A stretch of 55,780 nucleotides of DNA from Phocaeicola coprophilus DSM 18228 = JCM 13818 (GCF_000157915.1 NZ_EQ973643.1:542093-597872), one strand, 5' to 3'. Counted from the first letter of the stretch, positions 15,948 to 26,335 are shown. Notes: generated by a model not told the origin, from the letters alone. Numbers and translations are program-made.

Positions 15948-16592
15948 CTAAACGAACTGCTTTTCCTTCATTTGGCATAAAAAAGCATCGACCATTTCAG
16001 AGCCTTTCCGCGTCGTGATGCCTCTCATATGCAGCAGGGTTATCTCGCTATAAATCTCCACAAGCGGATAACTCTCGAGCATATCGGAATAGATCAGCAG
16101 GTCCATCTGCATAACCATTGCCTGATTGATGATATCAAAATTTATATCAGGACGGAAGATTCCCTGCTCTACTCCCCTATTGAAATACTTCAAAATTGCC
16201 GAATCATATTTTTTCCGTTCTTCACGCATATAGTCCAACACCTTGGGATATTTACGCAGATCCCGAAAGAACTGAGGATTCAGGTTACAGAGTTCTGACA
16301 ACTTTCTTTTATAAAAAGCAAAGATTACCTCCAGGACATTTTCAGTCCTGGTGGTAACCTCAATCATTGCTTCGTTCACTTGCTGCTGTTGCATACGCAA
16401 TCCTTCAAGCAAAAGATTTTCCTTGTCACGAAACAGTTCGTACAAAGTGCGTTTGGAGATGGAAAGGGAAAGAGCGATGTCATCCATGCGTACACACCGG
16501 ATTCCCAACTTTGTGAAAGCCTCCATTGCGGTTTCCACAATTTGTTCTTTCAGCTTTACCTTGTCATTTCTCTTTCGTCTTAACGTCTCCAT
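15948..16592 (-). CDS. TetR/AcrR family transcriptional regulator
   Basis: A 214-residue protein with an N-terminal helix-turn-helix (IVETAMEAFTKLGIRCVRMDDIALSLSISKRTLYELFRDKENLL, residues 18-61; the recognition helix holds ISKRTLYELF). A helical ligand-binding domain with no obvious ligand signature follows. It is the last gene of the MFP-RND-OMF-LpxA-TetR operon, 8 nt after the lpxA-like stop. TetR proteins of efflux systems usually repress their own operon and release it on drug binding, so autoregulation is likely but inferred. Its usual place would be upstream and divergent; here it is promoter-distal. Confidence 0.9.
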   Translation of the reverse strand: METLRRKRNDKVKLKEQIVETAMEAFTKLGIRCVRMDDIALSLSISKRTLYELFRDKENLLLEGLRMQQQQVNEAMIEVTTRTENVLEVIFAFYKRKLSELCNLNPQFFRDLRKYPKVLDYMREERKKYDSAILKYFNRGVEQGIFRPDINFDIINQAMVMQMDLLIYSDMLESYPLVEIYSEITLLHMRGITTRKGSEMVDAFLCQMKEKQFV

Positions 16593-16600
16593 ACCCGCTA

Positions 16601-17368
16601 TTAATGGATAATTCCCAACTGAGAAGTCTGTACAAACTCAATGATCTGTTCGATCTCCGGTCCGTTAGGAATCTGTTCCTTGATACGGAGCAAAGCATCG
16701 CGCTGCGATGTATTGGCCTTGTAAAGAATACGATAAGCCTGAGCAATATGTTTGATCAGTGTTTCTGAGAAACCGGCATGCTCCAGCACCTTCGTATTGA
16801 TGCTATAGAAAGCGATCGGCTCGTGAGCAGCAACAATAAACGGAGGGATATCCTTGATAAAACGGCAACCTCCCTGCACGATGGAGTAACTTCCCAAACG
16901 GGTATTACCCTGCATCAGGACATTTGAAGTCAGAATCGCGCAGTCATAAATCCGGCAGTTACCGGATACCTGAGAGCCGTTACCGATAATACAGCGGTTA
17001 CCGACTTCTACATCATGCGACAAACGTGCTCCCGTCATGATAAAGTTTCCATCACCCACCTTTGTTTCATGTCCGGCATGTGTGGCACGAATAATCACGG
17101 CATTCTCACGAATCACATTGTCATTACCGATACGTGCGATCGTTTCTTCGCCCGTAAACGCAAAATCCTGAGGAACGGCTGCAATCACCGCTCCCTGATA
17201 AATCGTATTTCCGTTTCCTATACGCGCACCACTCATAATGCTGGCATAGGGCATAATGACATTATTATCGCCTATTTCGACATTCTTGTCGATATAGGCA
17301 AACGGATGAACCGTTACATTGGATCCGATCTTTGCAGAAGGATCTACATAAGCCAAAGGACTAATCAT
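16601..17368 (-). CDS. lpxA: LpxA-like acyl-[ACP]-UDP-GlcNAc O-acyltransferase within an efflux operon
   Basis: A 255-residue left-handed beta-helix protein with many hexapeptide repeats (IGSNVTVHPFAYIDKNVEIGDNNVI and onward) and a helical C-terminus, as in LpxA, which adds the first acyl chain to UDP-GlcNAc in lipid A synthesis. The catalytic His is H118 in ARLSHDVEVGNRC, matching E. coli His125; the preceding conserved His of the usual HIAHD motif is Arg here. The C-terminal NxxGL-like block is altered to YSINTKVLEHAGFS. No lpxC-fabZ partner is adjacent, so it may be a second, divergent LpxA. It is 22 nt downstream of the outer-membrane factor and 8 nt upstream of tetR. Confidence 0.85.
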   Translation of the reverse strand: MISPLAYVDPSAKIGSNVTVHPFAYIDKNVEIGDNNVIMPYASIMSGARIGNGNTIYQGAVIAAVPQDFAFTGEETIARIGNDNVIRENAVIIRATHAGHETKVGDGNFIMTGARLSHDVEVGNRCIIGNGSQVSGNCRIYDCAILTSNVLMQGNTRLGSYSIVQGGCRFIKDIPPFIVAAHEPIAFYSINTKVLEHAGFSETLIKHIAQAYRILYKANTSQRDALLRIKEQIPNGPEIEQIIEFVQTSQLGIIH

Positions 17369-17390
17369 AGTTACATATTTTTAAGGTTAC

Positions 17391-18773
17391 TTATTCTCTA
17401 CCGCCTCCCAATGCGCTGTACAGATTGATAACAGCCTGCATGCGCTGGAAATTATCAGAAACTTCACTCAACTGGGCGCTCAACAGATTCTGCTGGGCGG
17501 TCAGAATTTCCAGATAAGTTGCATCTCCACTCTGGAACAAAGCTTTCGTATAAGTAACTGCCTTATCCAGCTGTTCAACCTGTCCACGATCTTCGATCAG
17601 TTTCTTATTCTGCGTATCAAACAGATACAAAGCATCGCTCACTTCCTTACCTGCTTCCAGAATAGTCTGCTGGTAATTCATCCGGGCAATCTTTTCTTCT
17701 GCCTTGGATACCTTCAAATTAGCAATCAGCTTGCCGTGATTGAAAATCGGCTGAGCCAGAGAAGCCAGTGCCTGCAGCATGAACTGTCCGGGATTTGCCA
17801 CAGAAATACCAGAACCGTTTGTCCAGCCGGCAGTAGCCGTAATGTTCAGTCCCGGATAGAAAGCAGCACGTGCTGAGTTCGTTGTATAATAAGCCGAAGC
17901 CAGAGTCATTTCTGCAATCTTCACATCCGGACGGTTTTCAAGCAACTGCATCGGAACACCGGCAGCCAGTTCTTCCGGCATCACCTGTTCATCCAGCGTA
18001 TTGCGGTCAATCGTCTGCGGAGCTTTTGCCAGCAGAACAGACAGAGAGTTCTCAGTCTCACGAACCTGACGTTTCAACTCCATCAGCGAAGCTTCTACCT
18101 GATGACTGGCAGCACGCATCTGGGCAACGGCAGCTTCAGTTGTCATACCGGCTATTTTCATAGCTTCCATGACACGGACATTTTCCTTATAGATAGCAGC
18201 TGTTTCAGTCGTAATCTCTACCTGACGGTCAAGCATCAGCAAAGAGTAATATATATTGGCAATGCCACAAATAATCTGAGAGCGTACGGCCTGCTCTGAA
18301 TACTTGCTTTGTTCGTATGCTACTTTCTGGCCACGTTTGGTATTCAGAATCTTTCCGAAGAAGTCAAGTTCCCAGCTTGCTGCAACCGGCAACTGATAAG
18401 CCTTTACATAAGTGCCTCCATCCATGCTGGTAGCTGTTCCCTGAGGAACCAGGTTGATGGAAGGTAAATAAGACAACTTTGCAGATGTCAACATTACCTT
18501 TGCTTCCTGTACACGAAGAGCTGCTGCCTGCATGTCCACATTATTTGCCAGCCCTTCTTCGATCAAAGCTTGCAACTTGGCATCGCGGAAAATATCCTTC
18601 CATGGCAGATTTCCCATATTGGTCGTATCAGCAGCCAGCGTGTCCGTTGCTGATGCCGGATCACGATAGATGCCTGAAGCATCTATCGTTTCCGGACGAT
18701 CGTATGATTTGTAAATGTGGCAACTGCTCATCATAGCAGCCAGACACATCATTCCTATTATCTGTTTCTTCAT
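17391..18773 (-). CDS. TolC/OprM-type outer-membrane efflux lipoprotein
   Basis: A 460-residue outer-membrane factor of the NodT/OprM family. A signal peptide with lipobox (MMSSC, Cys at about 18) predicts lipidation. Two internally related coiled-coil halves follow (ALRVQEAKVMLTSAKLSYLPSINLVPQG and AFYPGLNITATAGW). It forms the trimeric exit channel for the RND pump encoded 10 nt upstream. Confidence 0.93.
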   Translation of the reverse strand: MKKQIIGMMCLAAMMSSCHIYKSYDRPETIDASGIYRDPASATDTLAADTTNMGNLPWKDIFRDAKLQALIEEGLANNVDMQAAALRVQEAKVMLTSAKLSYLPSINLVPQGTATSMDGGTYVKAYQLPVAASWELDFFGKILNTKRGQKVAYEQSKYSEQAVRSQIICGIANIYYSLLMLDRQVEITTETAAIYKENVRVMEAMKIAGMTTEAAVAQMRAASHQVEASLMELKRQVRETENSLSVLLAKAPQTIDRNTLDEQVMPEELAAGVPMQLLENRPDVKIAEMTLASAYYTTNSARAAFYPGLNITATAGWTNGSGISVANPGQFMLQALASLAQPIFNHGKLIANLKVSKAEEKIARMNYQQTILEAGKEVSDALYLFDTQNKKLIEDRGQVEQLDKAVTYTKALFQSGDATYLEILTAQQNLLSAQLSEVSDNFQRMQAVINLYSALGGGRE

Positions 18774-18783
18774 GTTCGTCTAA

Positions 18784-21700
18784 TCATTTTTTAGTAGGAG
18801 AATACTGTTCAATCTCTGCTTCCACTTCACTTTCGTCCAAGCTATCCCATTCCATCGGTTTAACCTTTTCCTGCAACCACTGGAAGATTACAAACAATAC
18901 CGGAACAATGAAGATCTGCAGAATCATACCAATCAACATACCACCGATGGCTGAAGATCCCAGTGTACGGTTACCGTGAGCACCTACACCGAATGCAAAC
19001 ATCAACGGAAGCAAACCGACGATCATTGCAAGAGAGGTCATCAAGATCGGTCGCAAACGAGCTGCAGCACCCAATACGGCTGCCCAGGATATACTCATTC
19101 CCTGCTTACGGCGGTCAAGAGCGAACTCAACAATCAAAATCGCATTCTTAGCCAACAGACCCATCAACATAATCAAGGCAATCTGCATGTAAATGTCATT
19201 GGACATAGATCCGATAATCATCTTCAGAGCAGGTATGCTTCCCAGGGCACTGAAACCATTGACGAAAATGAAGCTACCCATCAAACCAAACGGTACTGAA
19301 AGCAATACAGCCAACGGAAGAATGTAACTTTCATACTGAGCACTCAACAACAGGTATACAAATACGAAACAAAGAACGAAGATAAGACCTGTCGTACTAC
19401 CACTTGTAGAAGCCTCTTCACGTGCCATACCTCCCAATTCATAACCAAATCCGGTCGGTAAGTTTTCCTTGGCAACTTCCGCAATAGCCTGCAAAGCCTG
19501 ACCTGATGTATATCCTGAAGCCGGAGCCACCATGACTTTCATTGATGTATACAGGTTAAAGCGGTTGATGATATCCGGACCATATACTTTCTTCATGCTG
19601 ACAAACTGAGTAATAGGAGCCATTTCATTACCACTGCGAACCTTGATTCGATTCAAAGACTCCATATTCTTGGTTGCATCGGGTTCAGCCTGAATCATTA
19701 CACGATACATCTTACCGAAACGGTTGAAGTTAGATGCATACAGACCACCGAAATATCCCTGCATGGTAGAAAGGATGTCACTCGGGCTGATTCCCGCCTT
19801 TTTACAGGCAGCAGCATCGATATCCAGCTGATACTGCGGGAAGCTCGGGTTGAAAGTAGTTCTTGCTGAGTTAATTTCCGGACGTGCTTCCAAAGCTGTT
19901 CTATAGTTATTTACAACTTCAAAGAAGTGATCCAGACTACCACCTGTCTTATCCTGCATATTCAACTCAATATCACTTGATACAGAATATCCCGGGATCA
20001 TCGGAGGAGCAAAGAACAATACCTGTGCATCCTTAATCACTTTCTGTGCACGCATAAACAAGGTTGCATAAATGATATCAGAGTTCTGCATCATGGAACG
20101 CTCTTCCCAGTCTTTCAACTTGATAATGACAGAACCGTAAGAAGGTCCCTGACCACCGATAAAACTATATCCGGAGATAATAGTACGGGATTCAACAGCA
20201 GGCTCTGCGGCAACCAAGCTATCTACCTTTGCCAGAACTTCCATCGCACGTTCCTGTGAAGTACCAGGAGGCAGTGTCACTGCACCCATGATGGTACCTG
20301 TATCTTCATTAGGAACCATACCTGTAGGAGTAATCTTCATGAAGAACATAAGCAGAACAATAGATGCTGCTACCAGACCCATTGATAACCATTTCTTATG
20401 GATAAAGAATACAACACGTTTCTTGTAACTCTTCAGCAAAGAATCATAAGCTGCATTGAATGAAGCGTGGAAACGATCCACCATACTCATCTTCTTAGGC
20501 TTATGCTCAGAATCATGCGGTTTCAAGAAAATGGCACACAAAGCCGGAGACAAAGTCAACGCATTCAAAGCTGAGAATGCAATAGAAATAGCCATAGTGA
20601 TACCAAACTGACGATAGAACGTACCTGCCGTACCACCCATGAAACTTACCGGAATAAACACTGACATCATGACCAGTGTAATAGAAACCAGAGCTCCACC
20701 CAGTTCACTCATGGCATCAATGGAAGCTTCCCGGGAAGATTTATATCCTTGATCCAACTTCGCATGTACACCTTCCACCACAACGATGGCATCATCGACC
20801 ACAATCGCAATGGCAAGCACCATCGCTGACAATGTCAACAAATTCACACTAAAGCCGATCAGCTTCAAAACAAAGAATGTAGCAATCAAGGCAACCGGGA
20901 TGGCAATTGCCGGAATCAAAGTAGAGCGCATATCCTGCAAGAAGACATACACCACAATAAACACAAGGATAAATGCTTCGATCAAAGTTTTGATAACTTC
21001 ATGGATAGATGCATACAAGAAGTCATTTGCATTTTGTGCAACGTTAATCTTCAAACCTGCCGGCAAGCTTTCTTCTGCCTTGCTGATAACATCAAGCAAA
21101 TTATTGATTGTTTCAGTTGCATTGGTTCCTGCCATCTGGAATACGATACAGGTTACAGCCTTATGACCGTTTACTGTATTATTAAAGGTATAGGCCAAAC
21201 GTCCCAGCTCGATACGGGCAACATCTCCCAAACGGAGAACTTCTCCATTAGGCAACGCTTTAATAACGATGTCTTCGAATTCTTCCGTCTGCTGCAAACG
21301 TCCCTTATAACGGATGGTATATTGGAACGTCTGATTACCACGTTCACCGAATTGTCCGGGTGCGGCTTCGATGTTCTGTTCTGCCAATACACCGGAAATA
21401 TCAGACGGTACCAGGTTATATTGTGCCATAACATCCGGTTTCAACCAGATACGCATGGAGTAATCCTGTCCCATCACATTGGCATCACCCACACCTTTCA
21501 CACGCTGAACTTCCGGAATCAGGTTGATCTTCGCGTAGTTTTCAATAAACTCAATGTTATATTTATCTTCTGCATCGTACAGAGAGAAGATCAACAACAT
21601 AGAGTTCTGACGTTTCTGAGTAGTTACACCGACTTTGGTTACTTCGGCAGGCAACAGACCCTGTGCCATAGAAACACGGTTCTGAACGTTAACCGCAGCC

Positions 21701-22008
21701 ATATCCGGATCAGTACCCTGGTTAAAATATACACTGATATCTGCAGAACCATTGTTTGATGCACTAGACTGAATATACATCATGTTTTCAACACCATTGA
21801 TCTGGTCTTCCAATGGAGCTACTACTGAATTCAATACAGTCTGCGCATTGGCACCCGTATATGAAGCTCTTACCGACACGGTAGGAGGCGCAATGTCCGG
21901 ATATTGTGTAACTGGCAGGGTAGCCAGACCAATCACACCCAGAATAACTATCAAGATAGAAATTACCGTTGACAGCACCGGACGGTTAATAAATTTATCT
22001 AGTTTCAT
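18784..22008 (-). CDS. RND multidrug efflux transporter, HAE1 (AcrB) type
   Basis: A 1074-residue inner-membrane pump with the full AcrB layout: N-terminal FINRPVLSTVISILIVILGVIGL, two large periplasmic loops and twelve membrane segments. The proton-relay Asp pair of segment 4 is intact (AIAIVVDDAIVVVEGVH, near residue 405), as is GGTAGTFYRQFGIT. The C-terminal half has AKNAILIVEFA and PILMTSLAMIVGLLPL. It exports drugs, bile salts or other amphipathic compounds using the proton gradient. It lies between the adaptor and outer-membrane factor genes. Confidence 0.96.
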   Translation of the reverse strand: MKLDKFINRPVLSTVISILIVILGVIGLATLPVTQYPDIAPPTVSVRASYTGANAQTVLNSVVAPLEDQINGVENMMYIQSSASNNGSADISVYFNQGTDPDMAAVNVQNRVSMAQGLLPAEVTKVGVTTQKRQNSMLLIFSLYDAEDKYNIEFIENYAKINLIPEVQRVKGVGDANVMGQDYSMRIWLKPDVMAQYNLVPSDISGVLAEQNIEAAPGQFGERGNQTFQYTIRYKGRLQQTEEFEDIVIKALPNGEVLRLGDVARIELGRLAYTFNNTVNGHKAVTCIVFQMAGTNATETINNLLDVISKAEESLPAGLKINVAQNANDFLYASIHEVIKTLIEAFILVFIVVYVFLQDMRSTLIPAIAIPVALIATFFVLKLIGFSVNLLTLSAMVLAIAIVVDDAIVVVEGVHAKLDQGYKSSREASIDAMSELGGALVSITLVMMSVFIPVSFMGGTAGTFYRQFGITMAISIAFSALNALTLSPALCAIFLKPHDSEHKPKKMSMVDRFHASFNAAYDSLLKSYKKRVVFFIHKKWLSMGLVAASIVLLMFFMKITPTGMVPNEDTGTIMGAVTLPPGTSQERAMEVLAKVDSLVAAEPAVESRTIISGYSFIGGQGPSYGSVIIKLKDWEERSMMQNSDIIYATLFMRAQKVIKDAQVLFFAPPMIPGYSVSSDIELNMQDKTGGSLDHFFEVVNNYRTALEARPEINSARTTFNPSFPQYQLDIDAAACKKAGISPSDILSTMQGYFGGLYASNFNRFGKMYRVMIQAEPDATKNMESLNRIKVRSGNEMAPITQFVSMKKVYGPDIINRFNLYTSMKVMVAPASGYTSGQALQAIAEVAKENLPTGFGYELGGMAREEASTSGSTTGLIFVLCFVFVYLLLSAQYESYILPLAVLLSVPFGLMGSFIFVNGFSALGSIPALKMIIGSMSNDIYMQIALIMLMGLLAKNAILIVEFALDRRKQGMSISWAAVLGAAARLRPILMTSLAMIVGLLPLMFAFGVGAHGNRTLGSSAIGGMLIGMILQIFIVPVLFVIFQWLQEKVKPMEWDSLDESEVEAEIEQYSPTKK

Positions 22009-22058
22009 TCTATTCCTTACTAATATTATACGAATAAATTGTTCACCTCACACAATCA

Positions 22059-23270
22059 TCAATTAAAAGCAGTCTGGATATTACCGTCGCGCTGATCCTG
22101 GAGGGCTTGCTGATACTTAGCTTCTTTCTGAGCTACCGTAATAGGAGAAATCTTCTGTCCGTCCTGCAAGGTCTGAACTCCTTCCACAACGATCTGATCA
22201 CCTTCTTTCAATCCACCGGTAACAATGTAGTTCTTTCCGTCGTTCAGGTTAGAAATCTGAATTTCAGTATGCTTCAGTGTGCTGTCAGGCTGCAATACAT
22301 AAACAAATTTCTTATCCTGAATTTCCTGTGTAGCAGTCTGAGGAATCAAGATGATTTCACTCATTGTATAAGGGAATACAACATTAGCCATACCACCACT
22401 GCGCAGGATATTCTGCTTATTCGGGAAAATGGCACGCATACTTACAGAACCTGTAGTCTGATCAATAACTCCACTTACAGCATCAATCTTACCTTCAGCA
22501 TCGTACATTGTACCATCGGCCAACTGCAGTTTCACAGCCGGCATCTTTTCCAGCTGTTCTTTCAATGTACCACCGGCACGAGTCAAATCCAGCAACTGTT
22601 TTTCTGTCATTGAGAAATAAACATACATGTCACCGATTTCAGAAACAGTTGTCAAAGGTTCAGAGATAGACGGGCTCACCAAAGCACCGATACGATAAGG
22701 GAATGTACCGATTACACCGTCAGAAGGACTTTTCACTGTACAGAAGTCCAGATTCTGCTTGGCAGCAGTATATGCAGCCTCAGCCTGTGCCAGATTTGCC
22801 TTTGCAGTCAGCAGGTTATTTACAGCGGTCTGATATTCAAAGTCACTGATAATCTTCTGATCGTGCAACATCTTCTTATTCCGTTCTGTAGCAGTAATTG
22901 TTTCCAGATTAGCTTTAGCTGATTTTACAGAAGCAGCAGCCTGATCATATGCAGCCTTGTATTGAGTAGGATCAATCTGGAACAAAGCTTGTCCCTTACG
23001 GACAGTAGCACCTTCGTCCACACACAACTTAACAATTAAGCCAGATACCTGAGGACGGACCTCGATGTCCTGCAGACCCTTAATTGTTGCCGGATACTGT
23101 TCGCTCTGGTTGCTGGAAGTAGCCTTCACAGCTTCTACGGCAAACTGATTGTCACCCATTTTCATACCACCCTGGCCACCGCCACAAGCAGTCAACACCG
23201 ATAAGCCTAATGCAGCAAAGGCCACTCGGCTAGAAGAAAAACTTCTGTTTCTTTTCACGCTCATATTCAT
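22059..23270 (-). CDS. RND efflux periplasmic adaptor (AcrA-like lipoprotein)
   Basis: A 403-residue membrane-fusion protein. The signal peptide ends in a lipobox (LSVLTACGGG), predicting lipidation. The lipoyl domain (VRPQVSGLIVKLCVDEGATVRKGQALFQIDPTQY) is followed by an alpha-hairpin of about 60 residues, the second lipoyl half (CTVKSPSDGVIGTFPYRIGALV) and a beta-barrel with a membrane-proximal domain. It bridges pump and channel. It is first in the operon; a -7 motif TATATTTG sits at 23452-23459, giving a leader of about 180 nt. An in-frame ATG two codons later (23264) is an equally good start. Confidence 0.93.
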   Translation of the reverse strand: MNMSVKRNRSFSSSRVAFAALGLSVLTACGGGQGGMKMGDNQFAVEAVKATSSNQSEQYPATIKGLQDIEVRPQVSGLIVKLCVDEGATVRKGQALFQIDPTQYKAAYDQAAASVKSAKANLETITATERNKKMLHDQKIISDFEYQTAVNNLLTAKANLAQAEAAYTAAKQNLDFCTVKSPSDGVIGTFPYRIGALVSPSISEPLTTVSEIGDMYVYFSMTEKQLLDLTRAGGTLKEQLEKMPAVKLQLADGTMYDAEGKIDAVSGVIDQTTGSVSMRAIFPNKQNILRSGGMANVVFPYTMSEIILIPQTATQEIQDKKFVYVLQPDSTLKHTEIQISNLNDGKNYIVTGGLKEGDQIVVEGVQTLQDGQKISPITVAQKEAKYQQALQDQRDGNIQTAFN

Positions 23271-23685
23271 ATTAATAAATAATTAAAATTCCTGTTGTTT
23301 TCATTCATTAAAAACATCCAAGGCCTTTCATGTTTCCCCGTAAATACATGCCTCGCAGCATGCACTCACTCCCGTAATTTATCTAACCCACTTCCAACCT
23401 TAAGACTGCCAATAATGAAAACTTTTCTATAGCTCTTAGTTTTTTACCCGGCAAATATACGTAAAAATTCCCTCCTAAAATACCTGCTTTAACTAAGTAT
23501 AACCATATTGGAAACGTGATATTACGTATAGCCTAATTATTCAGATTAATCGACAAATCCTGTAAACAAAAATAAGCCTTTCGCTTTCCGGTTTATAGTT
23601 TTTTAAACTTAAAAATCGTCGGTTTGTTATTTTATTTCTACTTTTGCGAAACACTTTACGAAAGATAATAAAACCTTTAGATATT
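23271..23685. other. Divergent promoter region between the efflux operon and malic enzyme
   Basis: No gene. The efflux operon -7 motif (TATATTTG, 23459-23452, minus) and the malic-enzyme -7 motif (TACTTTTG, 23639-23646, plus) face away from each other. The long leader before the adaptor gene holds a small CATGC/GCATG inverted repeat near 23347-23362, which could be an operator but is too short to claim. Confidence 0.55.
23639..23646 (+). promoter_or_regulatory. -7 motif of malic enzyme
   Basis: TACTTTTG, 40 nt before the ATG at 23686. An alternative upstream ATG at 23644 would fall inside this motif and is rejected. Confidence 0.55.
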
Positions 23686-25974
23686 ATGGCAAAAATAACG
23701 AAAGAAGCAGCTCTGCTCTATCACTCGCAGGGCAAGCCGGGGAAAATTGAAGTTGTCCCCACCAAACCTTACCAGACTCAGCGTGATTTGTCACTGGCTT
23801 ATTCACCAGGTGTCGCCGAGCCCTGTCTGGAAATACAGAAACAACCTGAAACCGCATACGACTATACAGCAAAAGGCAATCTGGTTGCAGTTATCTCCAA
23901 CGGTACAGCCGTATTAGGATTAGGTGATATCGGAGCCATGAGCGGAAAGCCCGTCATGGAAGGAAAAGGACTGTTGTTCAAGATCTATGCCGGAATCGAC
24001 GTATTCGATATCGAAGTTAATGAAAAGGATCCCGATAAATTTATCGAAGCTGTCAAAGCCATCGCTCCGACATTTGGCGGTATCAATCTGGAAGATATCA
24101 AGGCTCCTGAATGCTTCAAAATAGAACAGCGGCTGAAAGAAGAACTGGACATTCCGGTTATGCATGATGACCAGCATGGTACAGCCATCATCTCAAGTGC
24201 CGGACTTCTGAATGCGCTTGAAGTGGCAGGCAAGAAGATTGAAGATGTCAAGATCGTAGTCAACGGTGCCGGAGCATCCGCAGTTTCCTGTACCAAATTG
24301 TATGTTTCTCTGGGAGCCCGCCTGGAAAATATCGTCATGGTTGACAGCAAGGGAGTAATCTCCAAGGAACGCACAGACCTGAACGAACAGAAAAAGTTCT
24401 TTGCTACCGACCGTACCGATATCCACACACTGGCCGAAGCCATTAAAGGTGCTGATGTCTTCCTCGGACTGTCCAAAGGAAACGTCCTGTCGCAGGACAT
24501 GGTACGCAGCATGGCCGATCACCCCATCGTATTCGCACTGGCCAATCCGACTCCTGAAATCTCATACGAGGACGCCATGGCTTCCCGTCCGGATGTCCTC
24601 ATGGCAACAGGACGTTCCGACTATCCTAACCAGATCAACAACGTAATCGGATTCCCATATATATTCCGCGGTGCCCTGGATACCAGAGCAACAGCCATCA
24701 ACGAGGAAATGAAACTGGCGGCAGTACGTGCCATTGCCGGACTGGCCAAGAAACCGGTTCCCGATGTTGTCAACGAAGCATATCATGTAAACAATCTGAG
24801 CTTCGGTCCCGAATATTTCATTCCGAAACCCGTTGATCCACGCCTGATCACTGAAGTTTCCATGGCCGTTGCCAAAGCAGCTATGGATTCGGGAGTAGCC
24901 CGCAAGCAGATCACCGACTGGGAAGGATACAAGAACCACCTTCGCGAACTGATGGGACAGGAAAACAAACTGACCCGCCAGTTGTATGAAACCGCCCGCC
25001 GCTGTCCGCAAAGAGTCGTGTTTGCTGAAGGCACTCACCCCAATATGCTGAAAGCAGCCGTAGAAGCCAAGTCCGAAGGTATCTGTAATCCTATCATCCT
25101 GGGTAATGAAGAACGCATCGAAAAACTGGCTAAAGAACTCGACCTCAACCTGGAAGGTATCGAAATAGTCAATCTGCGCCACGACCGCGAAGCAGAACGC
25201 CGCGAACGCTATGCACGCATCCTCTGCGAAAAACGTGCCCGCGAAGGTGCCAACTTCCAGGAAGCCAACGACAAGATGTTCGAAAGAAACTATTTCGGTA
25301 TGATGATGGTTGAAACCGGAGAGGCTGATGCTTTCGTCACTGGTCTGTACACAAAGTATTCAAATACCATCAAGGTTGCCAAGGAAGTTATCGGTATTCA
25401 GCCGGAATACAAGCACTTCGGTACCATGCACATTCTGAACTCCAAGAAGGGTACCTTCTTCATTGCCGATACACTGATTAACCGTCATCCGGACACCGAT
25501 ACCCTGATCGATATAGCCAAACTGTCAGCCAAGGCTGTCCGATTCTTCAATCAGGAACCGGTCATGGCCATGTTGTCTTACTCTAACTTCGGTTCTGACC
25601 AGGAAGGAAGTCCGGCTAAAGTGCACGAGGCAATCAACTACATGCACCAAAACTATCCGGAACTTGCGATCGACGGAGAAATGCAAGTGAAGTTTGCTCT
25701 CGACAATACCCTGCGTGACGAAAAATATCCTTTCACACGCTTGAAAGGCAAAGAAGTCAACACTCTGGTATTCCCGAACCTGAGTTCAGCCAATGCCACC
25801 TACCAGCTCATCCAGAACATGAGTGAAACGGAAGTAATCGGCCCGATCCAGATGGGACTGAACAAGCCGATTCACTTCACGGACATCGAAAGTTCTGTCC
25901 GTGACATCGTGAATATCACGGCCATTGCCTGTATCGATGCCATCGTGGCAAAGAAAATGAAATGTAACCAATAA
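23686..25974 (+). CDS. maeB: NADP-dependent malic enzyme with phosphotransacetylase-like C-terminus
   Basis: A 762-residue two-domain protein of the MaeB type. The N-terminal malic domain ([49 protein letters not shown]) and NAD(P)-binding domain ([12 protein letters not shown]) decarboxylate malate to pyruvate. From about residue 430 a phosphate-acetyltransferase-like domain follows ([33 protein letters not shown]); in MaeB this domain is regulatory and responds to acetyl-CoA. The start [22 protein letters not shown] matches the family. A nested-stem terminator follows at 25989-26042. Confidence 0.95.
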   Translation: MAKITKEAALLYHSQGKPGKIEVVPTKPYQTQRDLSLAYSPGVAEPCLEIQKQPETAYDYTAKGNLVAVISNGTAVLGLGDIGAMSGKPVMEGKGLLFKIYAGIDVFDIEVNEKDPDKFIEAVKAIAPTFGGINLEDIKAPECFKIEQRLKEELDIPVMHDDQHGTAIISSAGLLNALEVAGKKIEDVKIVVNGAGASAVSCTKLYVSLGARLENIVMVDSKGVISKERTDLNEQKKFFATDRTDIHTLAEAIKGADVFLGLSKGNVLSQDMVRSMADHPIVFALANPTPEISYEDAMASRPDVLMATGRSDYPNQINNVIGFPYIFRGALDTRATAINEEMKLAAVRAIAGLAKKPVPDVVNEAYHVNNLSFGPEYFIPKPVDPRLITEVSMAVAKAAMDSGVARKQITDWEGYKNHLRELMGQENKLTRQLYETARRCPQRVVFAEGTHPNMLKAAVEAKSEGICNPIILGNEERIEKLAKELDLNLEGIEIVNLRHDREAERRERYARILCEKRAREGANFQEANDKMFERNYFGMMMVETGEADAFVTGLYTKYSNTIKVAKEVIGIQPEYKHFGTMHILNSKKGTFFIADTLINRHPDTDTLIDIAKLSAKAVRFFNQEPVMAMLSYSNFGSDQEGSPAKVHEAINYMHQNYPELAIDGEMQVKFALDNTLRDEKYPFTRLKGKEVNTLVFPNLSSANATYQLIQNMSETEVIGPIQMGLNKPIHFTDIESSVRDIVNITAIACIDAIVAKKMKCNQ

Positions 25975-25988
25975 TCACTTCCTATATA

Positions 25989-26042
25989 CAGACCAGTCTC
26001 CTATTTCCGTTTCCGGATCAGGAGCACTGGTCTGCATTTTTT
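25989..26042 (+). terminator. Terminator of malic enzyme
   Basis: Outer arms CAGACCAGT (25989-25997) and ACTGGTCTG (26026-26034), an inner CTCCT/AGGAG pairing, then CATTTTTT. Confidence 0.8.
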
Positions 26043-26054
26043 AAACCTACTGCC

Positions 26055-26234
26055 ATGCGAAAACCACTCAACAATACCCAATGTATACTGCTCACCCTGT
26101 GCTGGGCAGCCCTCTGTTTTCTGGTTCTGACCTCTTCACCGCGTATCGACGGCCCCCTCATTGTAACGATCATCCTGTCTGGAGCCCTGGTTTTCATACC
26201 AATACTAAAAGCTATCAAAAGCCGCAATAAATAA
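26055..26234 (+). CDS. Small putative membrane protein, 59 residues
   Basis: ATG at 26055 to TAA at 26232-26234. The product starts MRKPLNNTQCILLTLCWAAL and has two hydrophobic segments (about 10-25 and 36-52) separated by SSPRIDG, ending in a basic tail (KAIKSRNK). This is the look of a two-helix inner-membrane miniprotein. It begins just 13 nt after the malic-enzyme terminator, with no clear promoter or ribosome site of its own, so it may depend on read-through or be a chance frame. No family is recognised. Confidence 0.45.
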   Translation: MRKPLNNTQCILLTLCWAALCFLVLTSSPRIDGPLIVTIILSGALVFIPILKAIKSRNK

Positions 26235-26303
26235 CCATTTCAACACTTTTCACCACACAAAATAGACCTTTTGATATTTTTTATTCGTTTTCTTATATAA
26301 AAT

Positions 26304-26335
26304 GTTGCATAAATAAAATCTTATATTTACCTTTG
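26304..26335 (+). promoter_or_regulatory. gdhA promoter
   Basis: TTG (26304-26306), 21 nt, TACCTTTG (26328-26335), 51 nt ahead of the gdhA ATG. Confidence 0.55.
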
